Assembly (NCBI GenBank): GCA_012520645.1
Contig: JAAYNV010000024.1
Coordinates: 1 to 64,000 of the forward strand
Source: Clostridiales bacterium
GTDB lineage: Bacteria; Bacillota; Clostridia; Lachnospirales; Lachnospiraceae
Direction of reading: 5' to 3'
DNA length: 64,000 bases
A program made the translations under genes and the position numbers. Positions 37,512 to 47,700 of this stretch are shown piece after piece; the first letter of the stretch is position 1, and each line of letters begins with the position of its first letter. The notes under the pieces were generated by a model that was not told the origin of the DNA, ran no database searches, and saw only the letters and a list, made by a program, of their open reading frames with translations.

Positions 37512-39101
37512 ATGAATCCATTAACATTAAACCCTATTTTTCAATCCGGCATGGTACTTCAACGAGACAAGCCCATCCTCATTTTCGGTACAGCTCCTGC
37601 CGGCTGTCGGATTACCGTGCGTCTTTTTTCGAAGGACACTGACTGTACCGCTTCTGTCACCCCGGACCGTGACACATGGCAGTGCACCCTGCCTCCCCAT
37701 AGAGCGGGTGAACATTTCACGCTTTCCGCATCCTGCTACGAACAGATGACGGATTCTACTGCATGCAGCAAAGCAGAACAAAAGACAACAGACAGTAATT
37801 CTCAAAAAGGCAAAACAGCCGGATGTACAGACATCTTATTGACCGATATTTCTATCGGTGATATCTGGTTAGCCTGCGGACAATCCAATATGGAATTTTT
37901 TCTGCGTTATGACGCCGATTGGGAAACCGTAAAAAACTACGAAAAGAATCCACACATACATATGTATAATGTTCCACAGCTTGCTTTTCCCGGACATTCC
38001 AAAAACACGACCGGTTATGGAAAATGGTTTTGTGAAGGTGAGACCGGATTTGAGACCTTTTCCGCTCCCGGATATTCCTTTGCCCGAAACATTCAGCCCC
38101 ATATCGGCGTGCCGGTCGGTATCATCGGATGCAGTTGGGGAGGCACCACCGCTTCCGCATGGCTGGACGAATCCTGCCTGGAAAAAGAGCCCCTCTCAAT
38201 CTATCTAAAGGAATACAAAGAAGCTGTCGCACAATATTCTCCGGAAGAAATGACACGAATCAGTCTGGAAGCCTGGGCATTTGAAGACTCTGCCGAACAT
38301 ACCCGGGACTTTATGCCTCTTTTATATGGCAGAGACCGGAAATGGCAGGAAGATTATATGAAAGAGCATGCCAGTGACCCTATCATTCCAATGGGACCAT
38401 ACAGCATCAACCGCCCCGGCGGTCTGTATCACCAGATGTTAGAGCCTCTGATTCCCTTTTCCATCAAGGGTGTACTCTGGTATCAGGGAGAATCGGATGC
38501 CTGTCATGCTGAAATGTATGATCAGCTTCTTACCTCACTGATCAGCTTCTGGCGTAAGAAGTGGCATGACGATTTTCCATTTCTCTTTGTCCAGCTCGCT
38601 CCTTTCGGCGTATGGCTTGAATGCGACTCCAGCCATTACACTGAAGTCCGTGCCAGACAGGAGCTTGTCAGTCAGACCATTCCAAATACCGGCATGATCA
38701 GCATTATGGATATCGGCTCTTATTATGATATCCATCCCAAACAGAAGATGGAGGTCGGAAGACGTCTTGCTCTGCTTGCAAGAGGTAAGGTATACAGAGA
38801 GGATATTCTATGTGAATCCCCTGCGTTATCACATGCCAAACGTAAAGGCGATACGATCACGCTGACCCTTTCCCATGCTGCAGGTCTCCACGGCGACCCG
38901 CTTCCTTCCTTTGTGATTTTGCAGGATGGTCAGGAATGCCTCATTGATCATATTATGGTTCAGGATCATCAGATCATCTTACAGGTAAAAGCCCTGTCCC
39001 CCTCTCCCTGTACGGTACAATTTGCATGGGCCGACTTTGTAGAAGTCCATATTTGGAACGAGGCAGGGCTTCCGGTCCGACCGTTTTGCTGCGAAGTATA
39101 A
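37512..39101 (+). CDS. Sialate O-acetylesterase-family acetylesterase
   Basis: A 529-aa SGNH-type esterase of the sialate 9-O-acetylesterase (SASA) family. It has no signal peptide. The serine block is IWLACGQSNMEF (about residue 124), the second block WYQGESD, and the Asp/His pair is in SYYDIHP. In this setting it probably removes acetyl groups from xylan-derived oligosaccharides, as SASA-family acetylxylan esterases do, rather than from sialic acid; no sialic acid genes are nearby. Start ATG 37512 with AGGAGG 5 bases upstream. It probably shares a transcript with the AraC gene. Confidence 0.88.
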   Translation: MNPLTLNPIFQSGMVLQRDKPILIFGTAPAGCRITVRLFSKDTDCTASVTPDRDTWQCTLPPHRAGEHFTLSASCYEQMTDSTACSKAEQKTTDSNSQKGKTAGCTDILLTDISIGDIWLACGQSNMEFFLRYDADWETVKNYEKNPHIHMYNVPQLAFPGHSKNTTGYGKWFCEGETGFETFSAPGYSFARNIQPHIGVPVGIIGCSWGGTTASAWLDESCLEKEPLSIYLKEYKEAVAQYSPEEMTRISLEAWAFEDSAEHTRDFMPLLYGRDRKWQEDYMKEHASDPIIPMGPYSINRPGGLYHQMLEPLIPFSIKGVLWYQGESDACHAEMYDQLLTSLISFWRKKWHDDFPFLFVQLAPFGVWLECDSSHYTEVRARQELVSQTIPNTGMISIMDIGSYYDIHPKQKMEVGRRLALLARGKVYREDILCESPALSHAKRKGDTITLTLSHAAGLHGDPLPSFVILQDGQECLIDHIMVQDHQIILQVKALSPSPCTVQFAWADFVEVHIWNEAGLPVRPFCCEV

Positions 39102-39143
39102 AAGTTTAAAATATGGAGTTTTTTAAGAAAATCCATCTTCTCG

Positions 39144-39179
39144 AATGGTTCTCCGTTTATTCTTCCACGGAGAACCATT
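39144..39179. terminator. 12-bp hairpin over the GH43 stop codon
   Basis: AATGGTTCTCCG / CGGAGAACCATT, a perfect 12-bp stem with a 12-base loop holding the GH43 stop. It lies between the converging esterase and GH43 genes. T runs are weak on both sides, so it may be an mRNA 3' end protector rather than a classical terminator. Confidence 0.6.
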
Positions 39180-40704
39180 TCATTCGTCCAATACCCTTTT
39201 CTGCAAACATGCCAAGGAAAACACCGGTAAAGCTCATTTTCCATGTCTGCTCCGTAGAAAGCCCCGCCGTCATGCCCTTTCCGCAAAGCCATTCTTTTCC
39301 TTCCCGGTCCACATAATAAAAAGAATAGACTTGTCTGTCTGCCATAATGCGCAAGGTAATATCCTGTGGCACTTCCGGTTCACTGCCTTTGAATACAATG
39401 CTTTTCAATTCCATACCTTCAGACTCTGCAAAAATATCATGCACCTTTTTTGCCGTACAAATATAATATCTTCCGCCTCTCTTCATTACATAAATCTCAT
39501 AGTGATAGTCCTCATTATAGAATGCAGTTATGCCGATTCTTCCGTCCTCCTGCATACTCTCTACCGAAAACCTCACTTCTGCCCGGATAGAAAACTCCCA
39601 TTGCCTGATTCCCAAAAAAGCAGGGGAATCCTGATCATTCAGGGTAAGCTCTGTACCCCGAAGCATAAGCTCGTGATGCTTTTGATCTAACTGATAGCAA
39701 CTGCTATCCGGATTTCGCAAAAAAGCATACCGCAAATGCAAATATTCTCCCGAAAAATCATCCCGGAAGTTCCAGTCCGTTTCTTTGATTTCACCCGGCA
39801 GGATTCCTTCCATCCAAATGGCCGTCTTTGCACCCTCTACCATCGGCCATCCCTGCTCGTCCCAGGTAAGCGGGGTCAGAAAGGTTTCTCTTCCCAGATT
39901 GTGCAGCATAACGCTGCTTCCGTTTACAGAAAGCGTCCGGACTCCGAGACTTACAAGCCACCAGTTTCCATTCTGATCCTCCGTCAGATCCGCATGCCCC
40001 ACGCACTGTATCTCATCTCCCAACCGGTTTCTGTGGGAAATCAAAGGATTGTGCGGACACTCTTCAAATGGTCCGTAAGGATGTTCCGCACGAAGAACCG
40101 TTTCCAAATGTCCATACTCGGTTCCACCTTCTGCCAGAAACAGATAGTATTTTCCAAAGAAACGATACAAATGAGGACCCTCAGCACATCTTCCTCCGCA
40201 GCCGTCCGTAATCTTTTGTACCTCTGTCAGCCGGGCTCCGGTGTCTGGATCGATTTCACTCATATAGATTCCTTCTTTTCCCGGCGTAAAAACCGCCGTG
40301 CAGAAATACACCGTTCCATCCTCATCAAATAAAATGGACGGATCAATGCCTTCCTGATCCACCCATACCGGTTCCGACCAATTACCCGTAATGTCCTTCG
40401 TATGTACAATAAAATTCCCCCGGTCACTGACATTAGTCGTGCACATATAAAATGTCCCCTCATGATACCGGAGGGTCGGTGCGTAAATGCCTCCGGAAGC
40501 TGCACATTGATGCAGCTTCACCTGACTGTCCCTGTTCAGGCAATAACCGGTCAGATCCCAGTTCACCAGATTCCTGCTGTGATAAACCGGTACACCCGGA
40601 TAAAATTCAAAGGTCGAATGTACAAGATAAAAATCCTCTCCCACTCGACAGATCGAAGGATCCGGATGAAATCCAGGTAAAATCGGATTCTTATATTTCA
40701 TCAT
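39157..40704 (-). CDS. GH43 beta-xylosidase/alpha-arabinofuranosidase
   Basis: A 515-aa family 43 enzyme, cytosolic (no signal peptide). The five-bladed propeller (about 1-310) has the base aspartate in GFHPDPSI, the pKa-modulating aspartate in EGIDPSILFDEDG and the acid glutamate in CAEGPHLYRF. The C-terminal beta-sandwich (about 320-515) is the type found in XynB-like xylosidases. It would trim xylose or arabinose from imported arabinoxylan fragments. It has its own start (AAGGAG before ATGATG at 40704) and reads towards the esterase gene. Confidence 0.93.
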   Translation of the reverse strand: MMKYKNPILPGFHPDPSICRVGEDFYLVHSTFEFYPGVPVYHSRNLVNWDLTGYCLNRDSQVKLHQCAASGGIYAPTLRYHEGTFYMCTTNVSDRGNFIVHTKDITGNWSEPVWVDQEGIDPSILFDEDGTVYFCTAVFTPGKEGIYMSEIDPDTGARLTEVQKITDGCGGRCAEGPHLYRFFGKYYLFLAEGGTEYGHLETVLRAEHPYGPFEECPHNPLISHRNRLGDEIQCVGHADLTEDQNGNWWLVSLGVRTLSVNGSSVMLHNLGRETFLTPLTWDEQGWPMVEGAKTAIWMEGILPGEIKETDWNFRDDFSGEYLHLRYAFLRNPDSSCYQLDQKHHELMLRGTELTLNDQDSPAFLGIRQWEFSIRAEVRFSVESMQEDGRIGITAFYNEDYHYEIYVMKRGGRYYICTAKKVHDIFAESEGMELKSIVFKGSEPEVPQDITLRIMADRQVYSFYYVDREGKEWLCGKGMTAGLSTEQTWKMSFTGVFLGMFAEKGIGRMKWFSVEE

Positions 40705-40747
40705 TTAATCGCACTCCTTCCATTCTCCGATCGTATTTCCTTTATGT

Positions 40748-40784
40748 TAAAACCGCAGAGCAGTTTTTTCAACCACTCTGCGGT
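40748..40784 (-). terminator. Terminator after galE
   Basis: ACCGCAGAG / CTCTGCGGT perfect 9-bp stem with an inner GTT/AAC pair, followed on the minus strand by TTTTAAC. It lies about 50 bp after the galE stop and ahead of the GH43 gene. Confidence 0.82.
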
Positions 40785-40835
40785 AAATCTTTGACTAGGT
40801 ATTTCATCTCATGCACTGTATTCTATGCAGGTATC

Positions 40836-41852
40836 TTATTCCTCATATCCGTTCGGATTATTCTTCTGCCATCTCCAGGAATCCTCACACATTTCCCGGA
40901 TACCGCGCTCTGCCACCCAGCCGAGTTCTTCCTTTGCCTTCGCGGCATCGGAATAGCAGGTTGCAATATCTCCCGCGCGTCTTTCTTTGATTACATACGG
41001 AATCTTCACACCGGAAGCCGCCTCAAAATTCTTTACAATATCCAGTACGCTATATCCCTGACCGGTTCCCAGATTGTAAATACAAAGTCCTGCTTTTTCC
41101 TGAATCTTCTTTAATGCTTTTACATGGCCGATTGCCAGATCTACGACATGGATATAATCACGTACTCCGGTTCCGTCCGGTGTATCGTAATCATCACCGA
41201 ATACACCCAGCTCTTTCAGCTTGCCGACTGCCACCTGTGTAATGTACGGCATCAGGTTGTTCGGAATGCCGTTCGGATTCTCTCCCATCGTACCACTCTT
41301 ATGCGCACCGATCGGGTTAAAATAACGAAGCAGAATCACGTTCCATTCCGGATCTGCTTTCTGCATATCGCTTAAAATCTGCTCTAACATAGATTTCGTC
41401 CAGCCATACGGATTGGTGCACTGCCCTTTCGGACAGTTTTCGGTAATCGGAATTTCCGCCGGATCGCCATATACGGTTGCGGATGACGAAAAGATGATAT
41501 TCTTCACCCCTTGCTTTCTCATCACATCCACCAGCGTCAATGTACCTGCGATATTGTTCTCATAATATTCCCAAGGCTTCTGTACGGATTCCCCAACTGC
41601 CTTCAATCCCGCAAAATGGATACAACAGTCAATGTTCTCCTTTGCAAATACTTCTTCCAGAGCCTCTCTGTCCAAAATATCCGCTTTATAAAATTTTACC
41701 GGCTTTCCTGTAATGGCTTCCACTCTCTTAAGCGATACCTCTCTGGAATTCGCAAGATTGTCTACCACCACAACATCATAGCCCGCATTTTGAAGTTCTA
41801 CTACGGTATGGCTGCCAATATATCCGGCACCGCCTGTTACTAAAATAGTCAT
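40836..41852 (-). CDS. galE: UDP-glucose 4-epimerase
   Basis: Interconverts UDP-glucose and UDP-galactose. 338 aa. The Rossmann start [20 protein letters not shown], the serine of [10 protein letters not shown] and the YGWTK catalytic tyrosine-lysine pair are present. [19 protein letters not shown] is also conserved. It may also accept UDP-xylose/arabinose or UDP-GlcNAc in some branches. It is probably separate from the GH43 gene because of the terminator between them. Confidence 0.95.
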   Translation of the reverse strand: MTILVTGGAGYIGSHTVVELQNAGYDVVVVDNLANSREVSLKRVEAITGKPVKFYKADILDREALEEVFAKENIDCCIHFAGLKAVGESVQKPWEYYENNIAGTLTLVDVMRKQGVKNIIFSSSATVYGDPAEIPITENCPKGQCTNPYGWTKSMLEQILSDMQKADPEWNVILLRYFNPIGAHKSGTMGENPNGIPNNLMPYITQVAVGKLKELGVFGDDYDTPDGTGVRDYIHVVDLAIGHVKALKKIQEKAGLCIYNLGTGQGYSVLDIVKNFEAASGVKIPYVIKERRAGDIATCYSDAAKAKEELGWVAERGIREMCEDSWRWQKNNPNGYEE

Positions 41853-41907
41853 CGGAATACCTCCCTAATCTTTTTCTGTTATTCACCAGTTCCCTTTAAC
41901 AATTAGA

Positions 41908-41936
41908 AGTTTACACTTAATTCCAAAAAATTTCAA
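41908..41936 (-). promoter_or_regulatory. Promoter of galE
   Basis: On the minus strand TTGAAA (41931-41936), 17 bases, TAAACT (41908-41913), about 55 bases before the ATG. Confidence 0.65.
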
Positions 41937-42084
41937 TTTATTTATGTTATCTTTGCCTGTCAAAATGTTAAATAACCGGTTGCGCAAATAATTACATATA
42001 CCTCTGCTTCTTTCATATCACTCTTTTCTTTCTTTACCTGTTATGGTAATCTTTAGACAAATACAAAAGAAACGAGGTAACATC

Positions 42085-43113
42085 ATGAACTTTTTACAAA
42101 AGAACTGGAAAGGACTCCTTCTCTGTCTTGTCATCGCTGTACCGTGCCATTTTCTTGGAAAACAGTTCCCGATCATCGGTGGTCCCGTATTCGCTATCGT
42201 GACCGGAATGATTATCACTCTGTTTTTCAAAGATAAAACAGCCTTTCAGTCCGGAATCACCTTCACTTCCAAAAAGATCCTGCAATATGCAGTCATTCTG
42301 CTTGGCTTCGGACTGAATCTGTCTGTCATACTGCAGACCGGAAAACAGTCTCTTCCCATTATTCTGGCTACGATTTCCACTTCCCTGATCATTGCCTTCG
42401 TACTCTGTAAGGTTATGCACATCCCGGGAAAAATCTCCACGCTGGTGGGTGTCGGTTCCTCTATCTGTGGCGGCTCAGCCATCGCCGCTACCGCTCCGGT
42501 CATTGATGCCGACGACGAAGAAGTAGCACAGGCTATTTCCGTTATTTTCTTCTTTAACGTACTGGCTGCCATATTGTTCCCCGCCTTTGGCTCAGCCATC
42601 GGTTTTTCCACGACTTCCGGCGAAGCTTTTGGTATCTTTGCAGGAACCGCAGTCAACGATACCTCCTCTGTGACCGCAGCCGCCTCCACCTGGGACTCCA
42701 TGTACCACCTTGGTTCTGCCACACTCGACAAAGCTGTCACCGTAAAACTGACCCGAACCCTCGCCATCATTCCAATCACGCTGGTACTCGCCTTTCTACG
42801 TACCAGAAATGCAAAGGCGGATGGAGCAAAGGTAGATTTTAAGAAAATTTTCCCGTTTTTTATTCTATACTTTATTCTGGCCAGCATCATCACTACGATA
42901 GCGACCTCCATGGGAGCGCCTGCTTCCTTCTTTGCTCCCTTTAAATCCTTAAGCAAGTTCTTTATCATCATGGCAATGGGCGCAATCGGTCTGAATACCA
43001 ATATCGTAAAACTGATCAAAACAGGCGGCAAACCATTAATCATGGGACTTTGCTGTTGGATTGGCATTGCCGGAGTCAGCCTGATGATGCAGCATGTGCT
43101 TGGCATCTGGTAA
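42085..43113 (+). CDS. YeiH-family (UPF0324) putative sulfate exporter
   Basis: A 342-aa membrane protein with about ten helices of the YeiH/UPF0324 family. Family marks: [39 protein letters not shown] and [15 protein letters not shown]. Members have been proposed to export sulfate or related anions; the substrate here is unproven. The usual LysR neighbour is missing. A short inverted repeat TTACC-N6-GGTAA lies at about 42036-42051, upstream of the start. Start ATG 42085 with GAGGT upstream. Confidence 0.9.
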   Translation: MNFLQKNWKGLLLCLVIAVPCHFLGKQFPIIGGPVFAIVTGMIITLFFKDKTAFQSGITFTSKKILQYAVILLGFGLNLSVILQTGKQSLPIILATISTSLIIAFVLCKVMHIPGKISTLVGVGSSICGGSAIAATAPVIDADDEEVAQAISVIFFFNVLAAILFPAFGSAIGFSTTSGEAFGIFAGTAVNDTSSVTAAASTWDSMYHLGSATLDKAVTVKLTRTLAIIPITLVLAFLRTRNAKADGAKVDFKKIFPFFILYFILASIITTIATSMGAPASFFAPFKSLSKFFIIMAMGAIGLNTNIVKLIKTGGKPLIMGLCCWIGIAGVSLMMQHVLGIW

Positions 43114-43174
43114 ACTGCATCTGACCGTTGCCACTTTTATCAACCGGAATACTATGTGCACGAATACATAAGAT

Positions 43175-43221
43175 AAGGGTCATGCCTGCCGAAACTGACC
43201 GTTCCGTCAGGCATGACCCTT
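43175..43221. terminator. Long bidirectional terminator
   Basis: AAGGGTCATGCCTG / CAGGCATGACCCTT, a perfect 14-bp stem whose loop also pairs (CGAAAC with GTTCCG). It lies between the converging YeiH-type and UDP-sugar pyrophosphorylase genes. Confidence 0.88.
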
Positions 43222-43250
43222 TATCTTACTTGAAATCCCTCTGTCTCTTT

Positions 43251-44474
43251 TTACAGCTCCACACCATTTAATTTCAACAGTTCTCTTGCACTCTCCACAG
43301 AATCAATACCGGTCTTGTTTTTAATCGGTGCAAATTCGCGGTTTCTGACTACCTCATAAGGAAGACAACTGTCCAGCTCGTGAATCATATCCAGTACAAG
43401 GCTCTCAAACTTGTAGCCATTTGGTGTCTCCGGCTTCACCAGGTTTCCATAGGCATCCAGATAAGGAATCTTTTTCTCCACCACATGAAGCGGCAGCTTC
43501 TTTGCTAAAATTTCCTCCAGATCCTTTTCCCGGAACAGATAGTTCAGAATGACACCAAAGTTATAAGCCGGCTCACCCTTTTCGTCTTTTGCATTCATCA
43601 GCTCATCGGTCAGTTCATAATATTCTACGATAGACGGTCTGCCGTCCTCCAGGCACATCACGCCGACCTTTTCATCCGGTGCATTTTTGCGCACAACCTT
43701 GGCTCCAACCGCACATTCCTTCGCAATCGTCGCACCGACAAAGCATGGATCGGCAATGCGCTGCAGTACATTATCCACCGCAAATACATTCAGCCACTCA
43801 ATGCCTGCCTTCTTTACAATGTCCAGAATTCCGGTCCGTTCCATGGATATAAACCATCCGCCGTTACCATTCGGGGATGTGGATATTTTGTTTTTTGCCT
43901 CCAGATAGACCTTTCCGTCATAATCTGCCGCCGGCGCCATTTCCTGCTTAAAAAATGCCACATATTCCGCATTGTATCCAAAATAATCATGTTCCTTCAA
44001 AAACTTCACGGTCGCTTCATGATTCTTGTCACTGGTCATGACAAACAGATAAATCCAGCTGTCTGCCTGCCTTACCACATCCATCAGATTACAGATCAGA
44101 CGTTCAAATATGTACATATCTTTTGTCAGTCCGATATTATACATTCCTTTAGGGTCGTCAGAACCAAGTCTTGTTCCCATGCCACCTGCCAGAAGCACAG
44201 CGCCCACTTTGCCCGCGCGAATCGCAGCCAGTCCGGTCTCTGTATACTTTTCACGGTTTGCCTCAATTTCATCAAGCTGCATGGCGGCTAACGGAGTAAT
44301 CTTTCCCTTTTTATTCTCTCCCATATGATGGCACGCATCAATCACCTCAAAATCCGTTGCCTCAATCTGGGCAAGCAGACCTTCCTGTTCTTCCCTGGAA
44401 AGTTCTTCATAGTACTTTAACAAATGCTCCTGCCCGCACTGCTTAAGCTTTTCATATGCCTCCTGATAAATCAT
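43251..44474 (-). CDS. UDP-sugar/UDP-GlcNAc pyrophosphorylase family enzyme
   Basis: A 407-aa nucleotidyltransferase of the eukaryote-like UDPGP family (UAP1/UGP type), making a UDP-sugar from UTP and a sugar 1-phosphate. The nucleotide-binding loop is AVLLAGGMGTRLGSDDPKGM. Substrate-contact segments include SPNGNGGWFISM and NVFAVDNVLQRIADP. Whether it prefers glucose or GlcNAc 1-phosphate cannot be told. With galE nearby it may feed UDP-glucose/galactose metabolism. This family is less common in bacteria than GalU/GlmU but is frequent in gut Clostridia. Confidence 0.9.
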   Translation of the reverse strand: MIYQEAYEKLKQCGQEHLLKYYEELSREEQEGLLAQIEATDFEVIDACHHMGENKKGKITPLAAMQLDEIEANREKYTETGLAAIRAGKVGAVLLAGGMGTRLGSDDPKGMYNIGLTKDMYIFERLICNLMDVVRQADSWIYLFVMTSDKNHEATVKFLKEHDYFGYNAEYVAFFKQEMAPAADYDGKVYLEAKNKISTSPNGNGGWFISMERTGILDIVKKAGIEWLNVFAVDNVLQRIADPCFVGATIAKECAVGAKVVRKNAPDEKVGVMCLEDGRPSIVEYYELTDELMNAKDEKGEPAYNFGVILNYLFREKDLEEILAKKLPLHVVEKKIPYLDAYGNLVKPETPNGYKFESLVLDMIHELDSCLPYEVVRNREFAPIKNKTGIDSVESARELLKLNGVEL

Positions 44475-44565
44475 ACCTATCCCTCCGTTTACGATTGTGA
44501 TTCTTTCTCCCAGTATAACGTAAAATGACCGGTTCGTCTATATAGGTATCCTTTGGACAGATACC

Positions 44566-47553
44566 CTACTCCCCCTGAATTTTCCGGTTTTCATTTAGAA
44601 TCTCATTCTTCTGCTTCTCCGTAATTGTATCTGTAATATCAGAAAGCAGCACATAAAACAGATTTCCGTCCGGCTCCGACTCCTCCAGATGACCACAGTC
44701 ATCAATCCAACGGATTTCACCGTCCTTACGGGCAATCCGGTACCTGATGTAATCCATCTTCTTATCGGTTGCTTCCACCTGCTCTTTGATTTCCCGCTCT
44801 ACCCGCTTAATATCCTCCGGATGCACCATTCCACGGAAAGATCCTCCTACCAGTTTCCGAAATTCTTTTACAGAATCACAGCCAAACATACGAAGCACCG
44901 GTGGATTAACATATAAAATCTTTTCATCCTCTGCTGACCGGTAAATCATAAATCCTTCCGACATGCTTCCCAGCGTCTCTGCAAGCTGCTCCCTGCGCCT
45001 GCACTCCTCCGCTTTGATAAACGTATCAATGCTGCGTATCGTCATGATTGCAGTCTTGGGATGTCCAGCCTCACGTTCATCCACTGTAAAGGTCGTCAGG
45101 CACCATTCTTCTTCTCCGTTGGATGTCCTTCTCCGATACTTATATTCTACCGCATCCTTCTTTTCCAATGCACTGCGCAGTTCTTTTAAAGAAAGGATAT
45201 CTCTGATATTCTCCTCATCCTGTTCCCTAATCACTCCCAACTCAAAATGCCGTTTGATTGCTTCTTCATAATTACCATGGTCCAGCAGGTGATTTTCATC
45301 CGGGTAAATCATCCGGTAATAATTATCATCCAGATGCACAAAATATACTGCCCGATAGGACATCATAACGCTCTTAAGCGCATCCTCATAAATGTGGCTG
45401 TATGTCACATCCCTCAAAATACAGCCGACATAACCATATTCATACTGATAAAAAGTGATCTGTAAATACCGCGAAGAAACAGAACTGTATACGTAATAGT
45501 CCGCCTGTTCACCTAAATAGGCAGCACGATACGCTTTCTCCAGAATCTCTTCATGATCATTCTCAAATGCCTTTTGGAACAAATGCTTCAGTCTTTTGAC
45601 ATTTCCTCCACAGACATGCTCCATTTCATGATTCGCATATACGATCTCATAACGGGATACTTTTCCGTTTTCATCCAGTAAAATCTTACCGACACTGTAA
45701 CCGCATGGCATATCACCGTAATACTTTCCCATATGCTCCCGCTGTTTCTCCGACAGTTCACTGACTTCCTGCTCAGACATGATTCTTCGTTTTTCTTCCT
45801 GCATCGCCGTCATATCTATCAAAGAACTGTAAAATATCTTATGTCCTTCTCTCTCCCGAAGAAAGAATACCCGCAGATAGACCCAAAGCATTTCCCCGTC
45901 CGTGCGTCTGAAATGAATGTATCCCTGTGCCCCGTTCACCCGGTTTTCATAGGCTTCATCAAAGATGGAAAGCATTGCCTGCCTGTCCTCTCCCTGCACA
46001 TAATCCCAGAGCCGTTGTCCTACTTTCTCCTTATCGGAAGCATCAATTCCGGTCAGCTGGTAATACTGATCATTCACACGTACAATTTCAACTTTATTCT
46101 CATAAATATCATAAAAGGCTGCTGCTCCCAAAATGTTATTGACCATGGTATCACTGAACAGATTGCTGTCTAAAAATTCCCGGATATGAAGTGCTTCAAC
46201 CTGCTTGCATAACAATCCATTCAGATCCAGCATAGTCTCATCAGATAAAAGCTTCTCAAATTCCGCAATCGGAAGCGGCTTGTAATAATAGTAGCCCTGT
46301 GTATATCGGCAGCCCATACCTACAAGGAAATCCTCCTGCTTTTTGGTCTCTACGCCCTCTACGATAATAGGCAGCCCCATCTGTCTGGACATATTGACCA
46401 CAGACTCCAGAATACCGATTCCCTTTTCTTCCTCTTTCTCATTGATATCAAGAAAGCGCATATCAATCTTCAGCACATCCACTGCGACACTTTTTAACAT
46501 ATTCAACGAAGAATAACCGCTTCCGAAATCATCCATCATGACCAGAAATCCAGATTCCTGAAGCCGCTTTACTGTATGAATGATTTTATCGTTATTCTCT
46601 GCATAAGCGCTTTCCGTCAGTTCCACCTTGATGTGATTTGGCTCCAGCCCATAGGTTTCAATCAGCTCCTGCAGGTATGCCGGAACATCCATGGAAAAAA
46701 TATCGATTCTGGATACATTAATGGAAATCGGAACCGGCTGGTACCCTCTGTCCATCCAATCCCGAAGCCACTCACATACCTTTTTCCAAACATAGCGGTC
46801 CAAATCGGCAATAAAACCATTTTTTTCCAATACCGGAATAAAAAGCCCCGGCGGCACCATCCCTTTGGTTGGATGCTTCCACCGCACAAGTGACTCTGCA
46901 CCAACGATTTTTCCTGTAAAAATATCGCATTGCGGCTGTACAAAAAAAGTAAACTCATCCTTTTCCAGCGCAATCTGAATCTCAGACAAAAGGAGAATCT
47001 CCTCCTCCAGCTTATCCACCATACTGGAATCATAACGACAGATGCGCTGCATATAATTCCCCAATACATGAGAAAGAGCAATCGTTGCCCTGTCATACAT
47101 CTGCATCGCCGGCATGGCAGGATCTGTAATACCGAATACACCGAGTGCAGGAAGAAAACCCACCGTATTACTCAGCCGCTTAACACCTTTTGAAATATTA
47201 CTCTTTAACTGTTCTAACAGTTCCTCTCTGTCCGGTATGAGCACGCAAAAATTATCTCCACCCAGATATCTGGCTGCTCCGTCATGTTCTTCCGCAAGCT
47301 GCCGCACACAATCTGCCACATAAATTAAAAGGTTGTCCCCTTCCTCTCTACCGTACAACTTATTAAACAATCGAAAATGCTCTATATCAATTGCTACCAG
47401 ACTATAAGTGTCCGGCTCTATTCTTTTCAGGCATTCATCTGCCTGTTTGAAAAACGCTCTGTTATAAAGCAGACCAGTCAAAGGATTCAGCTTTACCAGT
47501 TCCTTATCCAGCTCCATTCCTGCATAATGATTGGATTTTGTCCCTTCTTTCAT
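44566..47553 (-). CDS. GGDEF-EAL-PAS cyclic di-GMP signalling protein
   Basis: A 995-aa cytosolic protein with the catalytic domains first. The GGDEF domain (about 22-170) reads GGDNF in place of GG(D/E)EF, so it is probably not an active cyclase. The EAL domain (about 190-430) keeps all ligands: AESLVRW, INVSR, VELTES, MMDDFGSGYSS, DVLKIDMRF and VEGVET, so it should hydrolyse c-di-GMP. Then come about three PAS-like sensor domains (about 455-600, 610-730, 850-985). The order is the reverse of the usual sensor-first layout. Monocistronic. Confidence 0.92.
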   Translation of the reverse strand: MKEGTKSNHYAGMELDKELVKLNPLTGLLYNRAFFKQADECLKRIEPDTYSLVAIDIEHFRLFNKLYGREEGDNLLIYVADCVRQLAEEHDGAARYLGGDNFCVLIPDREELLEQLKSNISKGVKRLSNTVGFLPALGVFGITDPAMPAMQMYDRATIALSHVLGNYMQRICRYDSSMVDKLEEEILLLSEIQIALEKDEFTFFVQPQCDIFTGKIVGAESLVRWKHPTKGMVPPGLFIPVLEKNGFIADLDRYVWKKVCEWLRDWMDRGYQPVPISINVSRIDIFSMDVPAYLQELIETYGLEPNHIKVELTESAYAENNDKIIHTVKRLQESGFLVMMDDFGSGYSSLNMLKSVAVDVLKIDMRFLDINEKEEEKGIGILESVVNMSRQMGLPIIVEGVETKKQEDFLVGMGCRYTQGYYYYKPLPIAEFEKLLSDETMLDLNGLLCKQVEALHIREFLDSNLFSDTMVNNILGAAAFYDIYENKVEIVRVNDQYYQLTGIDASDKEKVGQRLWDYVQGEDRQAMLSIFDEAYENRVNGAQGYIHFRRTDGEMLWVYLRVFFLREREGHKIFYSSLIDMTAMQEEKRRIMSEQEVSELSEKQREHMGKYYGDMPCGYSVGKILLDENGKVSRYEIVYANHEMEHVCGGNVKRLKHLFQKAFENDHEEILEKAYRAAYLGEQADYYVYSSVSSRYLQITFYQYEYGYVGCILRDVTYSHIYEDALKSVMMSYRAVYFVHLDDNYYRMIYPDENHLLDHGNYEEAIKRHFELGVIREQDEENIRDILSLKELRSALEKKDAVEYKYRRRTSNGEEEWCLTTFTVDEREAGHPKTAIMTIRSIDTFIKAEECRRREQLAETLGSMSEGFMIYRSAEDEKILYVNPPVLRMFGCDSVKEFRKLVGGSFRGMVHPEDIKRVEREIKEQVEATDKKMDYIRYRIARKDGEIRWIDDCGHLEESEPDGNLFYVLLSDITDTITEKQKNEILNENRKIQGE

Positions 47554-47700
47554 AATGGCTCCTCCTGCTATCTTCTTCTGCCATCTAGTCCTATCGTACT
47601 ATTTTCAGTTTATCATATCTGTTTTGACAAAACCACCGTTTATTTTTAAGATTTTTAAAAATTTACGTAAGAACGGAGTATGGACGATGTCCATTCCCGT

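Noticed and set aside
42246-43106. 286-codon minus-strand frame opposite the YeiH-type gene
   Set aside because: The plus-strand frame has family motifs and a ribosome site; the antisense frame mirrors them without any start signal.
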